Source: Mactra quadrangularis (lineage: Eukaryota > Mollusca > Bivalvia > Venerida > Mactridae). From it: DNA of 64,000 nt. The translations under genes were made by a program, and so were the position numbers. Below the pieces are notes generated by a model. It saw only the letters and a list, made by a program, of their open reading frames with translations. It did no database searches and was not told the origin of the DNA. Every line of letters starts with the position of its first letter. Position 1 is the first letter of the stretch. The stretch covers positions 26,934,011-26,998,010 of the forward strand of contig CM046297.1 in assembly GCA_025267735.1 (NCBI GenBank). Direction: 5' to 3'. Positions 1 through 13,000 of the stretch are shown one piece after another.

Positions 1-404
1 TTACAATGTTAAAAGATAAGTTGTAACAGGGTTTAAAAGTTTTAACTGTTACTATGTTGTTTTAAAATTTGTATCAAGTATTGTTATACATATGATTTGA
101 ATAAACTTCGTTGTTGTCAAAGCTTTTGGTGCTTATTGTCGTTAATTTACAACATACATACCATACCGTTAGGTTTGGTTTCATATGTTTTGTCCTTTAT
201 CGTCCTGATTTTACTCAGTCAACTTTCCAGCGATTTTTTTCGAGTATTTGCTTACATTTACAGAGAGATTTTACATATGTTATATATAAAATCCTACATA
301 TTGCGTTATTTTTATAACCACGTAGATAAGAATTCTTAAAACTACGTTTCAAAGTGTATGTCTATCTTTGACCATGTATCTAGTACGACTAAGCGCGGCC
401 AGCT
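1..404. other. No gene seen
   Basis: AT-rich DNA upstream of the first SINE. The short open frames here lack ATG starts, splice support or any recognisable protein pattern. Nothing else is supported. Confidence 0.6.
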
Positions 405-707
405 GCCCGGCTAGCTCAGTTGGTAGCACGCAAGTTTATTGATCGAGGGGTCGTGAGTTCGATTCCCTGGCGGGGCATGCTTTCGTGGAGCTTGGCCATG
501 AACTTATTTATTTCTACGGCCATTCTCTCTCCTATCATCGATTTTTAATTATGTAGGGCAGTTGTCAGTCACTGACGAAAGTATGCGCTAAGTACATGTA
601 GTTGATTTTTAGCCTTTCCAGGAGGAGTGAGTAGGTTGACTGACCGCCGTTATATGACCTATACAATGTGTTGCTATGGCGTTTAACCCAACAAACAAAC
701 AACAAAC
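405..707 (+). repeat. tRNA-derived SINE, near full length
   Basis: The head is tRNA-like: GCCCGGC and GCGGGGC can form an acceptor stem, with an A box TAGCTCAGTTGG and a B box GAGTTCGATTCC. It is followed by a core containing GGCAGTTGTCAGTCACTGAC and a 3' tail TGGCGTTTAACCCAACAAAC. The same three parts recur at 57980-58289, so this is a dispersed SINE and not a tRNA gene. The anticodon arm does not pair well. Family name not assigned. Confidence 0.8.
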
Positions 708-1380
708 TTACCCCCGCAATACAGACTAAAACAGTTGTTGAAGCTCGGAGTTAAGTACAAATGTACCATATACGTTCAACAATTGTTAGTTCGTCTTCGT
801 AAATGCATTAACTAATTACTTTAGTACAATGTTTATGTTCATTATTAACTTGATTCCTACGTTTCTCGTCTGTGTAGTTTATACTTTTTTAATACTTGAA
901 ATCCATATATATGATGATGTACCGTCATTAAACAAGCAAGATTAAAAGGAATTGAAGCAAACTTAAAAGGATTTGAAGCAATCTTAAAAGGTATTAATGT
1001 TAATAGTTTATTAGCATGTGTTTATAGTATAACACATTCTGGTAGGAAAATAAATAATGATAAAAGCATTATAAAAATCAAACTGATTGGCGATGAATAA
1101 CAAGTCGGGCTGCTTATATACCGGTTGTTTAATTGTTTTGTCATTTCGTGTTGTGGATGACATTGGAAGCGTTTGTTCAGAAACACAATGTAAGAAGCTC
1201 ATATTGGTATTGCAAATAGGACTACGTTTGTGCACCTAAACTACTGTTGAAACTCAATTATACTGCGTGTGCTTAAACACTTTTGAACTTGTATGGACAA
1301 AAAATCAGTTTATAATTTTAATTTGTGTTTCTGATTTTTACCCAAAAATCATTTAAGGAAAAGAAATATTTAAAGATAGG
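708..1380. other. No gene; short tandem repeat at about 935-996
   Basis: The only structure noted upstream of the first receptor gene is about three degenerate copies of a roughly 20-bp unit (TTAAAAGGAATTGAAGCAA type) at 935-996. A 74-codon open frame on the minus strand at 1011-1235 has no recognisable features and is treated as chance. Confidence 0.5.
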
Positions 1381-2618
1381 ATGAATAACTCTACAGATAG
1401 CATCGAGCCTGAAAGTGGTTATGATATTCCTCTGTACGGACTTGACAATGGGTTATTTTATTTTGTACATATTCCAGCAATAATCTGTATCTTATGTAGT
1501 CTCACATGCGCTGTGACGTCTGTAGTAATTTCCTTCCGGCAAAAAAAAGATAAGCATTTTTTCTCAACATGGACAAAAAGTGACAGATTTATCGTGTACA
1601 TGGCAATATGTGATGGATGCTTTAACGTATCACATATTTTAGATCATACTCAAATGACGATCACTAAAAGCCATGTTTATCCGAAGGAACTGTGTGAATT
1701 TTACGGATTTTGTCTATTGTGGTTTATTGCTGCCCAAATGTTGCTGGTAAATGTAATAGCAATCAATATTTTCATGTTAATGTACTTTGATAAGAACATT
1801 AACTTTGGTAGACATGATTGGCGACTGCTACTATATATTTTTGGTTTACCATTTGTGGCATCGTGTGTGGCTATGATTGCTGATCAACTCGGACCATATG
1901 ACATAGCGTAAGTAAATCCATATATGAATGTAATGTATTACGATTAAAATGCTCATGTTAGCTGCAATTTAAATGTTAAATTTAAAATACAATCGTTGTT
2001 TTCTAGTAAATATCGTTACGTCATAAAGCTACGCCAAGAATAAGGAAGTCAGTTGATTTATTTAAAATCTTTATATCTTGAAACACATTTAACCATACAT
2101 CCACCACATGACTATTCAGTAAAGTATACTTACAAATTGGCCGAGAAATTAATAATAAATAAGTTTTTTTCTGCACGTGTTATGTTATGATAATTGTTAC
2201 GTTTGTTTTCAAGTTGTAAAAAAAGGTTAATTAATTGATGTGTATTAACTGTTTCAGATGTTATTTCGACCCCGTCAAAGGTACACTATCAGTTTGGTTC
2301 ACCACAGTTCCTTCAGTTCTGATTGTCATAGTTAACATAATTTTCTACGTTCTCACCTGGGTACGAATCCGACACAAGACGGCCGCAATTAAAAAATCGA
2401 TGCATTCACCGACGACAGCGAATGCAACGTGGAACACAGCACGAAGAATGTCACTCTTTGTGGCGGTGTTTATTCTCCAATGGTTTCCAGTTGATATTCA
2501 CGGACTCTGGAGTCTAATTGAACCTGTTCATCCTGTGATATTGTTCACTGGTGTTATTTTTCCAAACCTAGGAGGTTGTTTTAATTTAATGGTTTGTTTG
2601 CTTATTCGGAGAAGGTGA
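1381..2618 (+). CDS. Seven-transmembrane receptor, copy 1 (C-terminal tail truncated)
   Basis: Exons 1381-1907 and 2258-2618 join across a GTAAGT..TTTCAG intron to give 295 aa. The spliced codon is GC|A (Ala176), followed by Cys177. Seven hydrophobic segments lie at about 29-52, 69-89, 105-136, 147-167, 187-211, 240-263 and 267-292. An N-glycosylation sequon (NNST) sits at the N-terminus. Cys105 (start of TM3) and Cys177 (second extracellular loop) are placed for the usual GPCR disulfide. TM6 has QWFP, like the class A CWxP switch. There is no DRY, and TM7 has PNLGG instead of NPxxY, so the class is uncertain (divergent class A or a cAMP-receptor-like group). The ATG is shared with copy 2. 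An AGG-TGA stop replaces AGG-CAT of copy 2; DNA homologous to the lost tail continues to about 2720. The ligand is unknown. Confidence 0.85.
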
Positions 2619-4286
2619 AACTGACAAAGGCACAACATATAACAGAATATAAAACATTTTAGAAGCAGAAAACTAGTATACTCTATTTGCAAACATTTGC
2701 CTGACTATAAAAATTGTGATTCTATCAAAGTTTTAGCATTTTTAAGTCACATTTTCCAGGAAATGCTGATTATACTAACGTGAATATGAACATTAATTAG
2801 AAGTTTGATTTTAAAATAGTTTGAAATCATATACGCTGGCTTAAATTTATTCTTCAAACAAATGAACACAGCATAGCGCTAGATATCTTATTTTAGATAT
2901 GTTTTTTTTTCTTTATTATACTCCAATTGTAACATTTTACCTCAATTTGGTTGGTATATATTCCTAAATTGTAATTGCTTTAGTTGAAAGCATTTGTTAA
3001 TTATCAACATAAAGCCTCTGTTTTTATCTATTCAGTTTCGATGAAAACCTTTTACATATTTTATTAAAAAGCAAGTGACAATTAACGTGTATAATTGTTT
3101 ACCGTAAGCAACAAATAATCCTGTCAACAATGTCATCAAACGGGCATTTATAAATGGAATTGACGTTTATTGCCATGAGTAAAAACATCATACAATCTGA
3201 TATGACATTGAATCATAAAAATATCACTATTAATTAAAGTACACTTCGTGAAATGAGTTACAAACCCTCAAATACGTTTGGACATAAAACTCTTTAACAA
3301 AGGTTTTTACAAACATCTTTAACTGGTGTTCACAATGATATTCTTCTGACGGTATTTAGACTTAGTTTCTCAGTGACAATGCCATTACACCGAGATATCG
3401 GCACCGAAATGGCTGCAACACAGATAAATTTCAATAGAAACTGCATAATCGGCTACCGGAAGATGTTCTACCGAAGATTTATGGGTCCTCATTGGTTGCT
3501 CTGCAGACCCAAAGAACCTATTTGCAGTTTGGGTACATAGGGAGAATGGGTTGGAAGCCGACGAGGTGGCGATTAATTATTTTTAGTCGACGTCACATAA
3601 TTTTCCTCATTAACTTTTCATTAATAAATTTCCATGCGCAATCGAAATATTACCCATTTCTTTGATAAATCGATGGCGAAGTGATAAAAGTGCTAAAATA
3701 TTTGCTTACATTAATCTCTTTTTAGCACTATGCCATCGATTTATTAAGTTGTTTTTTTGAAAATTGACAACGAAATGGAAAATCACGAGAACCCGTTGAA
3801 TCGATAGACGATTTTTGTGGTTTCTCAGGTGATGATTTGTAGACCCATGATATATATGCAATATGTTTTGTGGGTGAATCTTAAATGCTGACAGCCGCTG
3901 GTTTTGAGATAACATTAAAACCAGCTCTCATGGTTAAGAAATTGCTATTAGACCAAGAGGTGCTTAACTTTTTTCCATGATTATATTATTTAAAAGGCAA
4001 ACAATTGCGATGAATAACTAGTTAGGATAAATATAAACCAATACTCTAGATGTCTCTTATTACCGGTTGAGGATTATATTGGAACTGTTGCTAAAACAGT
4101 TATATTTAGAGCTAATTTTGATGTTGCCAATCGGATTTTGATGTGTAATTGATCTAATACTGGAACTCGATCTAGAAAAATGCAACTGATTTTTTATGAA
4201 CAAAAAATACGGCTTAATAAATTCACCGTTTATTTATTGTGTGTTCAAAAGCAAAGACATTAAGACAAATGATCTAAATAGCCGGA
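2619..4286. other. Receptor intergenic region; fossil tail and a hairpin
   Basis: About 100 bp after the copy 1 stop still aligns with the C-tail codons of copy 2. At 3666-3744 an imperfect inverted repeat (AAATCGATGGC ... GCCATCGATTT) could fold. No other gene or named repeat was recognised before the second receptor. Confidence 0.5.
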
Positions 4287-5628
4287 ATGAATAACTCTAC
4301 AGATACCATCGAACCTAAAAGTGGTTACGATATTCCCGTCTATGGACTTGACAATGGATTGTTTTACTTTATACATATACCAGCAATCACTTGCATCCTG
4401 TGTAGTCTGACATGCGCAGTGACGTCTGTGGTAATTTCCTTCCGGCAACATAAACATAAACATTTCTTCTTGACATGGACAAAAAGTGATAGATTTATCG
4501 TGTATATGGCAATATGTGATGGATGTTTTAATATATCACATATTCTTGACCACGCTCATATGGCGATCACTAAAAGCCATGTTTATCCGAAGGCATTGTG
4601 TGAGTTCTACGGATTTTGTCTATTGTGGTTTATTGCTGCCCAAATGTTGCTGGTAAATGTAATAGCAATCAATATTTTCATGTTAATGTACTTTGATAAG
4701 AACATTAACTTTGGTAGACATGATTGGCGACTGCTACTGTATATTTTTGGTTTAACGTTTGTGGTGTCGTGTGCTGCCCTTGTTACTGATCAATTTGGAC
4801 CATTTGGCATATCGTAAGTAAAGTTGTTAGTCATTTATTATGATTAAATAATGCATTTTGATTGTCTCCTTGAATATTAAAATAAATTCATTGTTCACAG
4901 TATACACAGATTAAAGTAAAATGAACATTACTTTATATATGTTTTTATACTAAATTGTGTGAACCTGTACTTTTGAATTTAAATTAAGAGTTCGGCTTTT
5001 AACTTTCTGAGAGGTGTTTCAGTTTTAACATGGTCCTTCAATCAAATAGCTTGTTTTAAATCGTGCGTCATTTATTTTTCTACACATGCCATAAAATAAC
5101 TAATGTTAACGTTGAATCTAATGATGTATTTAAATGATGTGTTACAGGTGCTACTTCGACCCCGTCAAAGGTAGACTTTCAGTTTGGTTCACCACGGTTC
5201 CTTCCGTTATGATAGTACTTGTGAATATTATTTCATACGTTTTCACTTGGATACGAATTCGACACCAGGCGGCCGCTATTAAAGAAACGATGCACTCATC
5301 GACGACAGCACATGCTACCTGGCACACAGCACGAAGAATGTCACTCTTTGTGGCGGTGTTTGTACTCCAATGGTTTCCAATTGGTATTCATGGTGTCTGG
5401 AGTCTAATTGAACCTGTCCATCCAGTGTTATTATTTATGGGTGTTATTTTTCCAAACCTAGGAGGTTGTTTTAATTTAGGGGTTTGTTTACTAATTCGGA
5501 GAAGGCATAACCGTCAAAGACACAACAGATGTCATGATCATACTATTTTCGGAAGCAGACAACAAGTAAACTCTGTATGTGAGCATTTGCCGGACAATAG
5601 CATTTCATCTAATGATCGTAAGATATGA
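4287..5628 (+). CDS. Seven-transmembrane receptor, copy 2 (full length)
   Basis: Exons 4287-4813 and 5148-5628 (donor GTAAGT, acceptor TTACAG) encode 335 aa. Exon 1 is exactly 527 nt, as in copy 1, and the intron phase is identical (TC|G, Ser176). The same seven hydrophobic segments, paired Cys residues, QWFP in TM6 and PNLGG in TM7 are present. It keeps a cytoplasmic tail of about 43 residues, rich in His, Arg and Asn near the membrane and then Ser/Asp-rich. This is a plasma-membrane receptor of unknown ligand, tandem with copy 1 at 1.7 kb spacing. Exon 1 positions 4608-4738 match copy 1 positions 1702-1832 without a difference. Confidence 0.87.
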
Positions 5629-7343
5629 TTCACTTGTTGTTTTAATTATTATTGCGGTTATTTCTATTGGTTGGTTTCGAAAGAAAGACTGTGTTTCAAA
5701 TATAAAGTCACATAGTCAAAGACGAAGGTGTTTCATAAATATACGTATATAAAGTCTTCTCTTCGTCTGTATTTTGTTCTATCGCAATTTTTCAAATATT
5801 ACAGTTGTTAAATTGTATTTAATTTCTTCGAATAGAAGTTGAAGATGTTAGTATTTGCTTTTGTATCGCAAATGACGTTTTCTTCGTGTTTTAACCTTAT
5901 ATCAAAGTGTAACATATTTTACGTAATAGTTGTCGGTATAATCTCTTCTATGAAGAGACTAATGTGTTACTGCATTCGTATTATTCTCTCAAATATAACT
6001 CTTACTTATTCAAGTTTCATAATCTAACTAGTATATTTTTTTGCTAGAAGGATAGAACTATCCGATATCTGCTAGATACAAATGTATATTTTTATATTTG
6101 TTTTCAATTTCTATATCGAAACCTTCATGTTGGATTTGTTTATTTCCATTTAATGTAGCAAAATATTATCACTTTGTTCCATGTAAAGGTTTCTTGAATA
6201 AAATGATTGTCTGTTCTATTTTTAATTATTCGCTTAGTTTGTTTAAAAATACCTAAAGATCTGAAAACTAGATTTCGCAATGCTTAGATAATTAATGTAC
6301 AATAAATGGAAATTACTAATTGGAAATACAATGCACTTTTATGGAAAGGGGAATGGCCGAAAGAAGTTAACTGAGTGCTCAAATGTTACATAAACGCCTC
6401 TTGGGGACTGAAGTTAGCGATGACACAGACAATATTCATGATATAATAATTAAATATAGTCTGTAATTTATCCATATTTTTCCACAATTCAATGCCTTAA
6501 GCGCATGAGGTTTTACAAAAAATATTCAGCGCATTAAGTTAATTGATTTAAACGATATTAATGCAATTTCAGATATAATAGGTGTTACAAAACATACACA
6601 CATCATGAGTAAAATATGTGACGTAAATATATGTTTATTACTTTTTGAGAGGTATGACCAAATGAATTTAAGTTTGGATTGTTTTAAATACTAAAGACGT
6701 AAAACTATTATATAATTTTATTAATAAATAAATTTAATGCTGTCAAATTAGGTGTTCGTAAAATTCATCTGCTTCAATTGCTTTATTGACAAAAAAGTAA
6801 AATTAAGTTGTAAAGGGGTAGAATGAAATAATACAAAAATGAAATTTATACATTTACACGTTGTTTTTTGTAAAAGTTTTACTTTGCAACTAGGATGAAT
6901 TAATTCCCGTGTTTAAAACAGACAGACACAAGACCATCGATGAAGTCAATAATGTGTTAAAAGTAGGACTCTGAAATACATTTCAGAATTGACAGGCTTA
7001 ACAACGACAGCGCAGACTCCCCCCCCCCCCAAAATGCTTATGAAATATTATTGTTCGTGGTTGTGTTTGTATTGCAAGTTGGCGTTCACAATCTTGGGAT
7101 CTGCTTGAGGCAGTTGATCTAATTATGACACATGCAGACGTTTTATTTCTAAATCTCAGTGTCAATTTTAATCCAGGAATGTGTTAACTCATAATGAGAA
7201 GTTGATACCTAAAACGACACAAATCCAACAAAATATCTCATATTACTTATTTCGGAAGCACAAGACAAGTGAATACCATAAGCAAGCCATTGTCACTAAG
7301 TCAAAGTTTCGTATTGAATACAACTAAAGATTAAACAGCTTGA
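5629..7343. other. Convergent intergenic region
   Basis: This is the shared 3' region between the plus-strand receptors and the minus-strand STAND gene. It holds the poly(A) signal above and a C10 homopolymer at about 7021. No coding sequence, RNA gene or named repeat was recognised. Confidence 0.5.
6197..6202 (+). other. Candidate polyadenylation signal AATAAA
   Basis: AATAAA followed within 20 bp by a TGATTGTCTGTTCT stretch, about 570 bp after the receptor copy 2 stop codon. It is the first good hexamer and GT-rich pair noted downstream; use is inferred. Confidence 0.35.
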
Positions 7344-10090
7344 TCAATTTTTGGCAAGGCATTGTCTTAGTTTGCTTTCATAGCGTAGAGAGAAGCTTCG
7401 TACCGCTTCATACTCGTCCCTTGTACCAGCTTGTATAAACCAGTTACATCTAGGCATTTGATAGCAAGTTCTGATATTGTTTTCATCTATGAACCTGTAC
7501 TGAAATTTCTCATCGACGTTGAAATCTTCAAGTTTGACCACAAAGAATCGAGTATGCACAAATGTCCTGGTCTGAGTCTTAAGGTTCGGTGTTTTCAGTA
7601 TTATGCCTATTAATAACTTAGTAGCTTCCAAATGACCACATCTAAGAGCAAAATCTAATGGCGTCCAACCATGTCTGTTCCTAAATATAAGTAACGATTC
7701 CATTTCTTTAGGAAACTTTACCAGTAACATTTTGATTATTTTTGCTTGTCCATTAGCCGCACATATATGAAGTATTGTATTTTCCTGGTCGTCCATAGCC
7801 AAAGGATTGACTCGCTTCATCAAAAGTAGCTCAACAATAGTTTCCCTTCCCCAACCTGCTGCCACTAGCAATGGTGTAAAACCTGAAAAAGTACATAATC
7901 TTGTATAAATTATAGACTTAGAGGATTTTACAAAACATTCCACAATTTGTTTAACCAGCAAAAGCATCACTATTTGTAACACTAGACTGTACATGTATAT
8001 ATTAAATAAATAATTATAACAAACGTGTTTGAAAAGCATGTACTTTCAGTTGTGTTTGAAATACACATTTTACAGATGTGATCGAGCTTTAGAAAAAAGA
8101 AGTGTAAATTTTAGATAAAAAACTAAATATAGCGTTGGTTTGTGCGTTTAACAGCCTTGAGAATAAGAAACTGAAATGCATCCTACACATACATATTATG
8201 TCAGTGTATAAAAATGTATGCATTGTTTTTTCTGAACTAACAAAATACTGACATACAAATTATGGTAGAATCATATTATAAATTGTATTGATTTATTGAC
8301 TAAAGAATTATCTAGCATCGTGGTAGATCAATGAAATTCTAATACGCATTGATGGTTATGATTGGTTGTTTCAATAGATAAAACGGCATTCCAATACATT
8401 TGGTTATACCGTGCCGAAAGTAATTAATACAGACTTAATTATTTTGTATTAATTACTAAATGCTTAACTAAATAATTAATTATTTTATATATCCATGTAT
8501 TGCATTTTTTGTAATTGATTCAATAGTTATCTAAATGGATTAATTGGAGTTTTTATATCTAAAAGCAATGACACAATAGAATAATGAATGCAATACATGT
8601 ATATCTAACCTAAACCATCCTTAGCGTTGACATCAGCATGCCTTTTCAGAAGTATTTTAACCACTTCAATATTGTTCCAATCACATGCATGATGTAGAGG
8701 TGTCTGCTGAGTGGCATCCCTGTCGTCAACACTGGCTCCACTCGTTAGCAATAGCATTACTGTTTTCAAACGACCTGTTTTAAAGTGTAAATACCGTTAT
8801 AATCTTTCAACAACTAATATGGTTAATGCAATTGTAATAAAAGTACCTCGCTTCCAGCTTATGATACATAATGGCATAGAGTACATTAAAAAAGGTGTGT
8901 GAAAGTATTAAAACGTCCCCGGAGATAGTTTATATAAACAGCTATTTCATTAAATATCAATAACTATTATATTTACAACTTGGGTGTATTTATTAAAGGC
9001 AAATAATGATAAAATCAGTAATATCCATAAACAATCACGGGTAAATTAGTAGGTTTAACATTATGCAATATGCCATACTCGATCAAAAGTTCTTAGCAAG
9101 TTATAAAGGATACATAATTATGCAATTATTACATGTACTTAATTATTGTTTATTGAATAAAAGGTTGGTCGTTTGAGTGCATGTTATACTTTTCACTAAG
9201 TCGTATGGCCTTCGTTGAAGACGTATATACATTTTGGCTGTAAAATAATCATTTAAGCATTCTAGAACATATATGTGAAATTATTATATATAACATTGCT
9301 AACAAAAACACTTTAACTATTTAGTTAGATTGCATAATGACAACATACCTGACTTGACTGCCTCACATAATGCTGTAGTTCCCATACGTATTGAATTAAT
9401 AGCAACATTATCTTGTAGAAGCAATGTAACAATTTCTTGACTTCCTTGTTTTATACCTCTACACGCTCTTACTAAAGCTATGTCTTTCTGCTCTGAGCTC
9501 CAAACTTTTCTCTGTAAATAAATTGCGTTCTTACAATGTTATATATTAAATTGATTATATTACTTTAACAAGTAAATGAATCAGTACGACTTGATTCATT
9601 AAAGTTAAGTTCCGCTATAAAAGTATGCCTTACCTATTGTGAAATATGAAATGCACGAAGTTCAAAATAAATGCTTAACTGAAGAAGACAAAGTCACTAT
9701 ACATGTTCAGGACTTATCCACTATAAAGACAATCCATTTCATTGACCATTCAAGCGAAGTTAACAGTATTAATATAATTAGCATTTGTAGGTAACGCAAA
9801 ACTTTCAGCAAACTGCTATACGTGTACTACTCTCTTAGCTATCCTAGGATTTACTATTACTGATGAAGATTTATGGTCAAGGTCACATGTACTTACTGTC
9901 AATAGATCTCGCATGATATCAACAGTTGTAAGATATTGTTCCTCATACATCAAATCGTCTGGTGGTTCAAGGCCTGTTTCCATGATAGCTTTATATATAT
10001 CATAACTTCCACGTTGTACCGCCATACAGAGTGATGCTTCCAGCTCTGCTATACACCATTTGTTTTTAACCGATTTCTTTACATGCATTC
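7344..10090 (-). other. Gene A ankyrin repeats and C-terminal module
   Basis: Exons 10090-9822, 9511-9349, 8774-8616 and 7882-7344. The clear ankyrin signatures are TPLHHACDWNNIEVVKILL, FTPLLVAAGW, NTILHICAANGQAKIIKMLL and GWTPLDFALRCGHLEATKLL; weaker repeats precede them. They are followed by about 80 residues (FVHTRFFVV onward, containing CNWFIQAG) that are conserved in gene B and not ankyrin-like. Confidence 0.85.
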
Positions 10091-13000
10091 CTGTTGAATA
10101 TGAAGTGAATACATGTTTTATTTCAAAATGAATGACAAAAGTTTGAAATTAAAGCATTTGTTATATAAGTTATGGTACTTGTCGCTGATGATCGACATTT
10201 TCTGTCGCATCAACCAACCCACTGTTCCAAGTTTGTCTAAAATATCTAAACACAAGTGTTGCCCTAATACTCAGGCGATACAAATGCTTGTGTGTTGTTT
10301 GCCATATAAAACGTGGAATTCCTCGGAGTTCATGATTTGCAAATAATAAAAAGTTTTTTACCATCCTACAATTGGTTCAAGGCGCACGGATAACCAATTA
10401 ATCAAATCAAACTTATAGGAAGGCACAGTTAAACATCACTGGCGACCTTTAGTAGACATTTTGCTATCACTATGGACATAACTCGCACCTTAGTATCGCA
10501 ATAGCATAATCATTTTACTCCATAGGGAGAATGATTGACTGCAATGTGAGTCCAATTAATTGGTCCTACAGTAGTTCTTCATTACATTTTTATACAGTAT
10601 TTTCAACAACTAGCTTTCCAACCAGTCTTTGCAGACTATGACAAATTATCTTATTCTTCCAAAATAGATGGCATTGTGATATACGTTTTTATAAAAACGA
10701 CTGAAATTTCAATGTTACTATGTACGGTGGTGTCTCTATGTAATGTTAAACCTGCACAAATACAGGTAACAAACAAATCAAAACCTGATTTAAGAATGGC
10801 ATCCACAAGTTCAACATTTGGAGTATCTTGATCAATCGCATAGAACAGTAATCCACGACGTTTTTTGTCACCTCCCTTCTTTACCTAAAATTAATATAAA
10901 ATGTTAATTGATCTTCATTTGTTAGTAATGGTGAATTTGATCGTTCTCTACTGTATCAGTCATACTATTATCGTTTAGACAATTTTGTGTCCGTATGTTT
11001 CTAATGTTACGTAAAACACTGTTTCTCACATTTGACTCAAATTATACATAATTTGTTCTAATTTCCCATAGCTTCATTATTAATAAATGTACAATGTACA
11101 ATATAATATGTAAAATTATTAACTTTTATTCCATATGTTGGTATTTGCAAAAAGATGTATATTGGGTTAACAAAAATAAAGTATGTTCTGTTCTGTATGT
11201 ATTTACTTACTAATGGTCCTGTTTTATCTTGTGTCAGTAAAATTTGTTCACCATTATCTTTTTGTTGATTTATATATTCAAATAAAAACGCTATAAACCT
11301 TAAATCCTTCATTGCTCTGTGTTGTGTAATTTTCTTTACTTCGCCATTATTTATATAATGAACAAACACCTGTAATAAGCACATTGTAAACATAAGAACG
11401 AATTAAAATATCGAGTCCTATTGTGAACCGGACTTTTTTCAAGAACAATGTGCATTCCTTTACAAACCATTTCATAATCATTTCTTTAATGCAAATTCTT
11501 AGCCTTATCTTTTCAACACATTGCGCTCACTAATTATATATTTTTGTCAGCGCATGGATTAAAAAAAAAACAATGTTACATTCCTTTACAATCGAAATAT
11601 TTCTTTGCATATCTTAAGCAAATGTATCGAGATGGTCTATTTATATATACATAAAAATAGGTTTTTAATTGACACTACTTGAGCAACTGATATTGACACA
11701 AACGGTAGACAGTAAATTAATTTTAAATGAATTAAGTTCATACACAGGAGATATGCATTGAATGGGTGTCGATTGAAAATGCCTAAAATAGATAATTGCA
11801 GTTTTTAATCCGTTACCTTGGCTAATATGGCAAAGTTTTCTGGTCTTACTCTCATCATAAATATCTCATCTTTTCGTCCTTCAAAGTTCTCATCTGTACC
11901 AACAAAATCTAGCAGTAAAGACAAGCTACATCCTGTAATTGATACAAAATGATATAATTTAGTGTTTTGCAATGGATAGCCAGTTTTTCACCGGTTTGAA
12001 TCCCATCTTAAACCCACCCCGTTGTTTCATTAAGCAAGAAACTTCATCCTACTGGCTCAATACTGGGGGAAATGGAGCATCGAAAGTGATAAATCTAAGT
12101 TGTAAGAACTTTATTCACGACCGAGCTGAAATAAATAAGTGTAGTACCATGTAATGTATGATGTTTTACGCTACATTTGACCAATCATACAGTCGTCTTA
12201 CTCACTATCTCTGTACCAGCATTTGATATCTGTATAGTGCGTAATGTTTGACCTCGATATGACCTTTTAAATTTGAATCTCATAATTATCTACACATATC
12301 CCGACTAAAATCAGTACCATGCATATTCTACACTTCGGCTAGTACCGTGTTTAATTTCAATTCATATTCCTTAATTGAGCATTAATACTACCTTCGTATT
12401 CAATGTAATAAATATTCTTGCATAAAGGTCTTGTCGGGGTCAAACTTTACGCACTATACCACACTTTTTATATAAACAAGTTGTTTAAACGTTATCATGA
12501 CGTTGATAATATCATTCATGCTAGCAGCTGTATAGTTGTTTCCTAGAACAATATCCTCGATATTTTAGTTAATTTATTTACATGGCAATTTAATGCCTCG
12601 ACGTTACTTTAAATAAAATTAAGAATGTACAACTTTATTTAAATAAATGGTACAAAAGCTATTTTGATTGCTGGACTTATCATGTGCTAACATCGGAAAA
12701 GGCATTATTATATTAAAATATTAAGAAAAACACAACTTAAAGCATACCTTCAAGTACTTCTTGTGGATGCCTTTCACCAAATGAAGCCATCACAGCCTCG
12801 TTTACACTTTCATGAGAGAATGTATAACACTCTCTATCTTTGTAATAATTTACATACGAATCTATATGCTTTTCTAAAGCCTGTAGGGTAAACTTTCCAA
12901 GATGGTCGGAGTTTGGCACATGGCATAAAAAGGCAATATCCATAAATCTGGTTTTGAAGGGTCCATCTTTAAAATCCTTTGATTAAAAAACATGAAAGTG

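Noticed and set aside
405..478. Possible tRNA gene
   Set aside because: A and B boxes and a near-complete acceptor stem are present, but the anticodon arm does not pair and the unit continues into a repeated SINE body with a second copy at 57980.
1011..1235. 74-codon minus-strand ORF upstream of the receptors
   Set aside because: Unstructured sequence, no homology recognised, no counterpart upstream of receptor copy 2.
1381..2618. Receptor copy 1 as a pseudogene
   Set aside because: Only the tail is lost; all seven membrane segments, both cysteines and splice sites are intact, so it may be functional.
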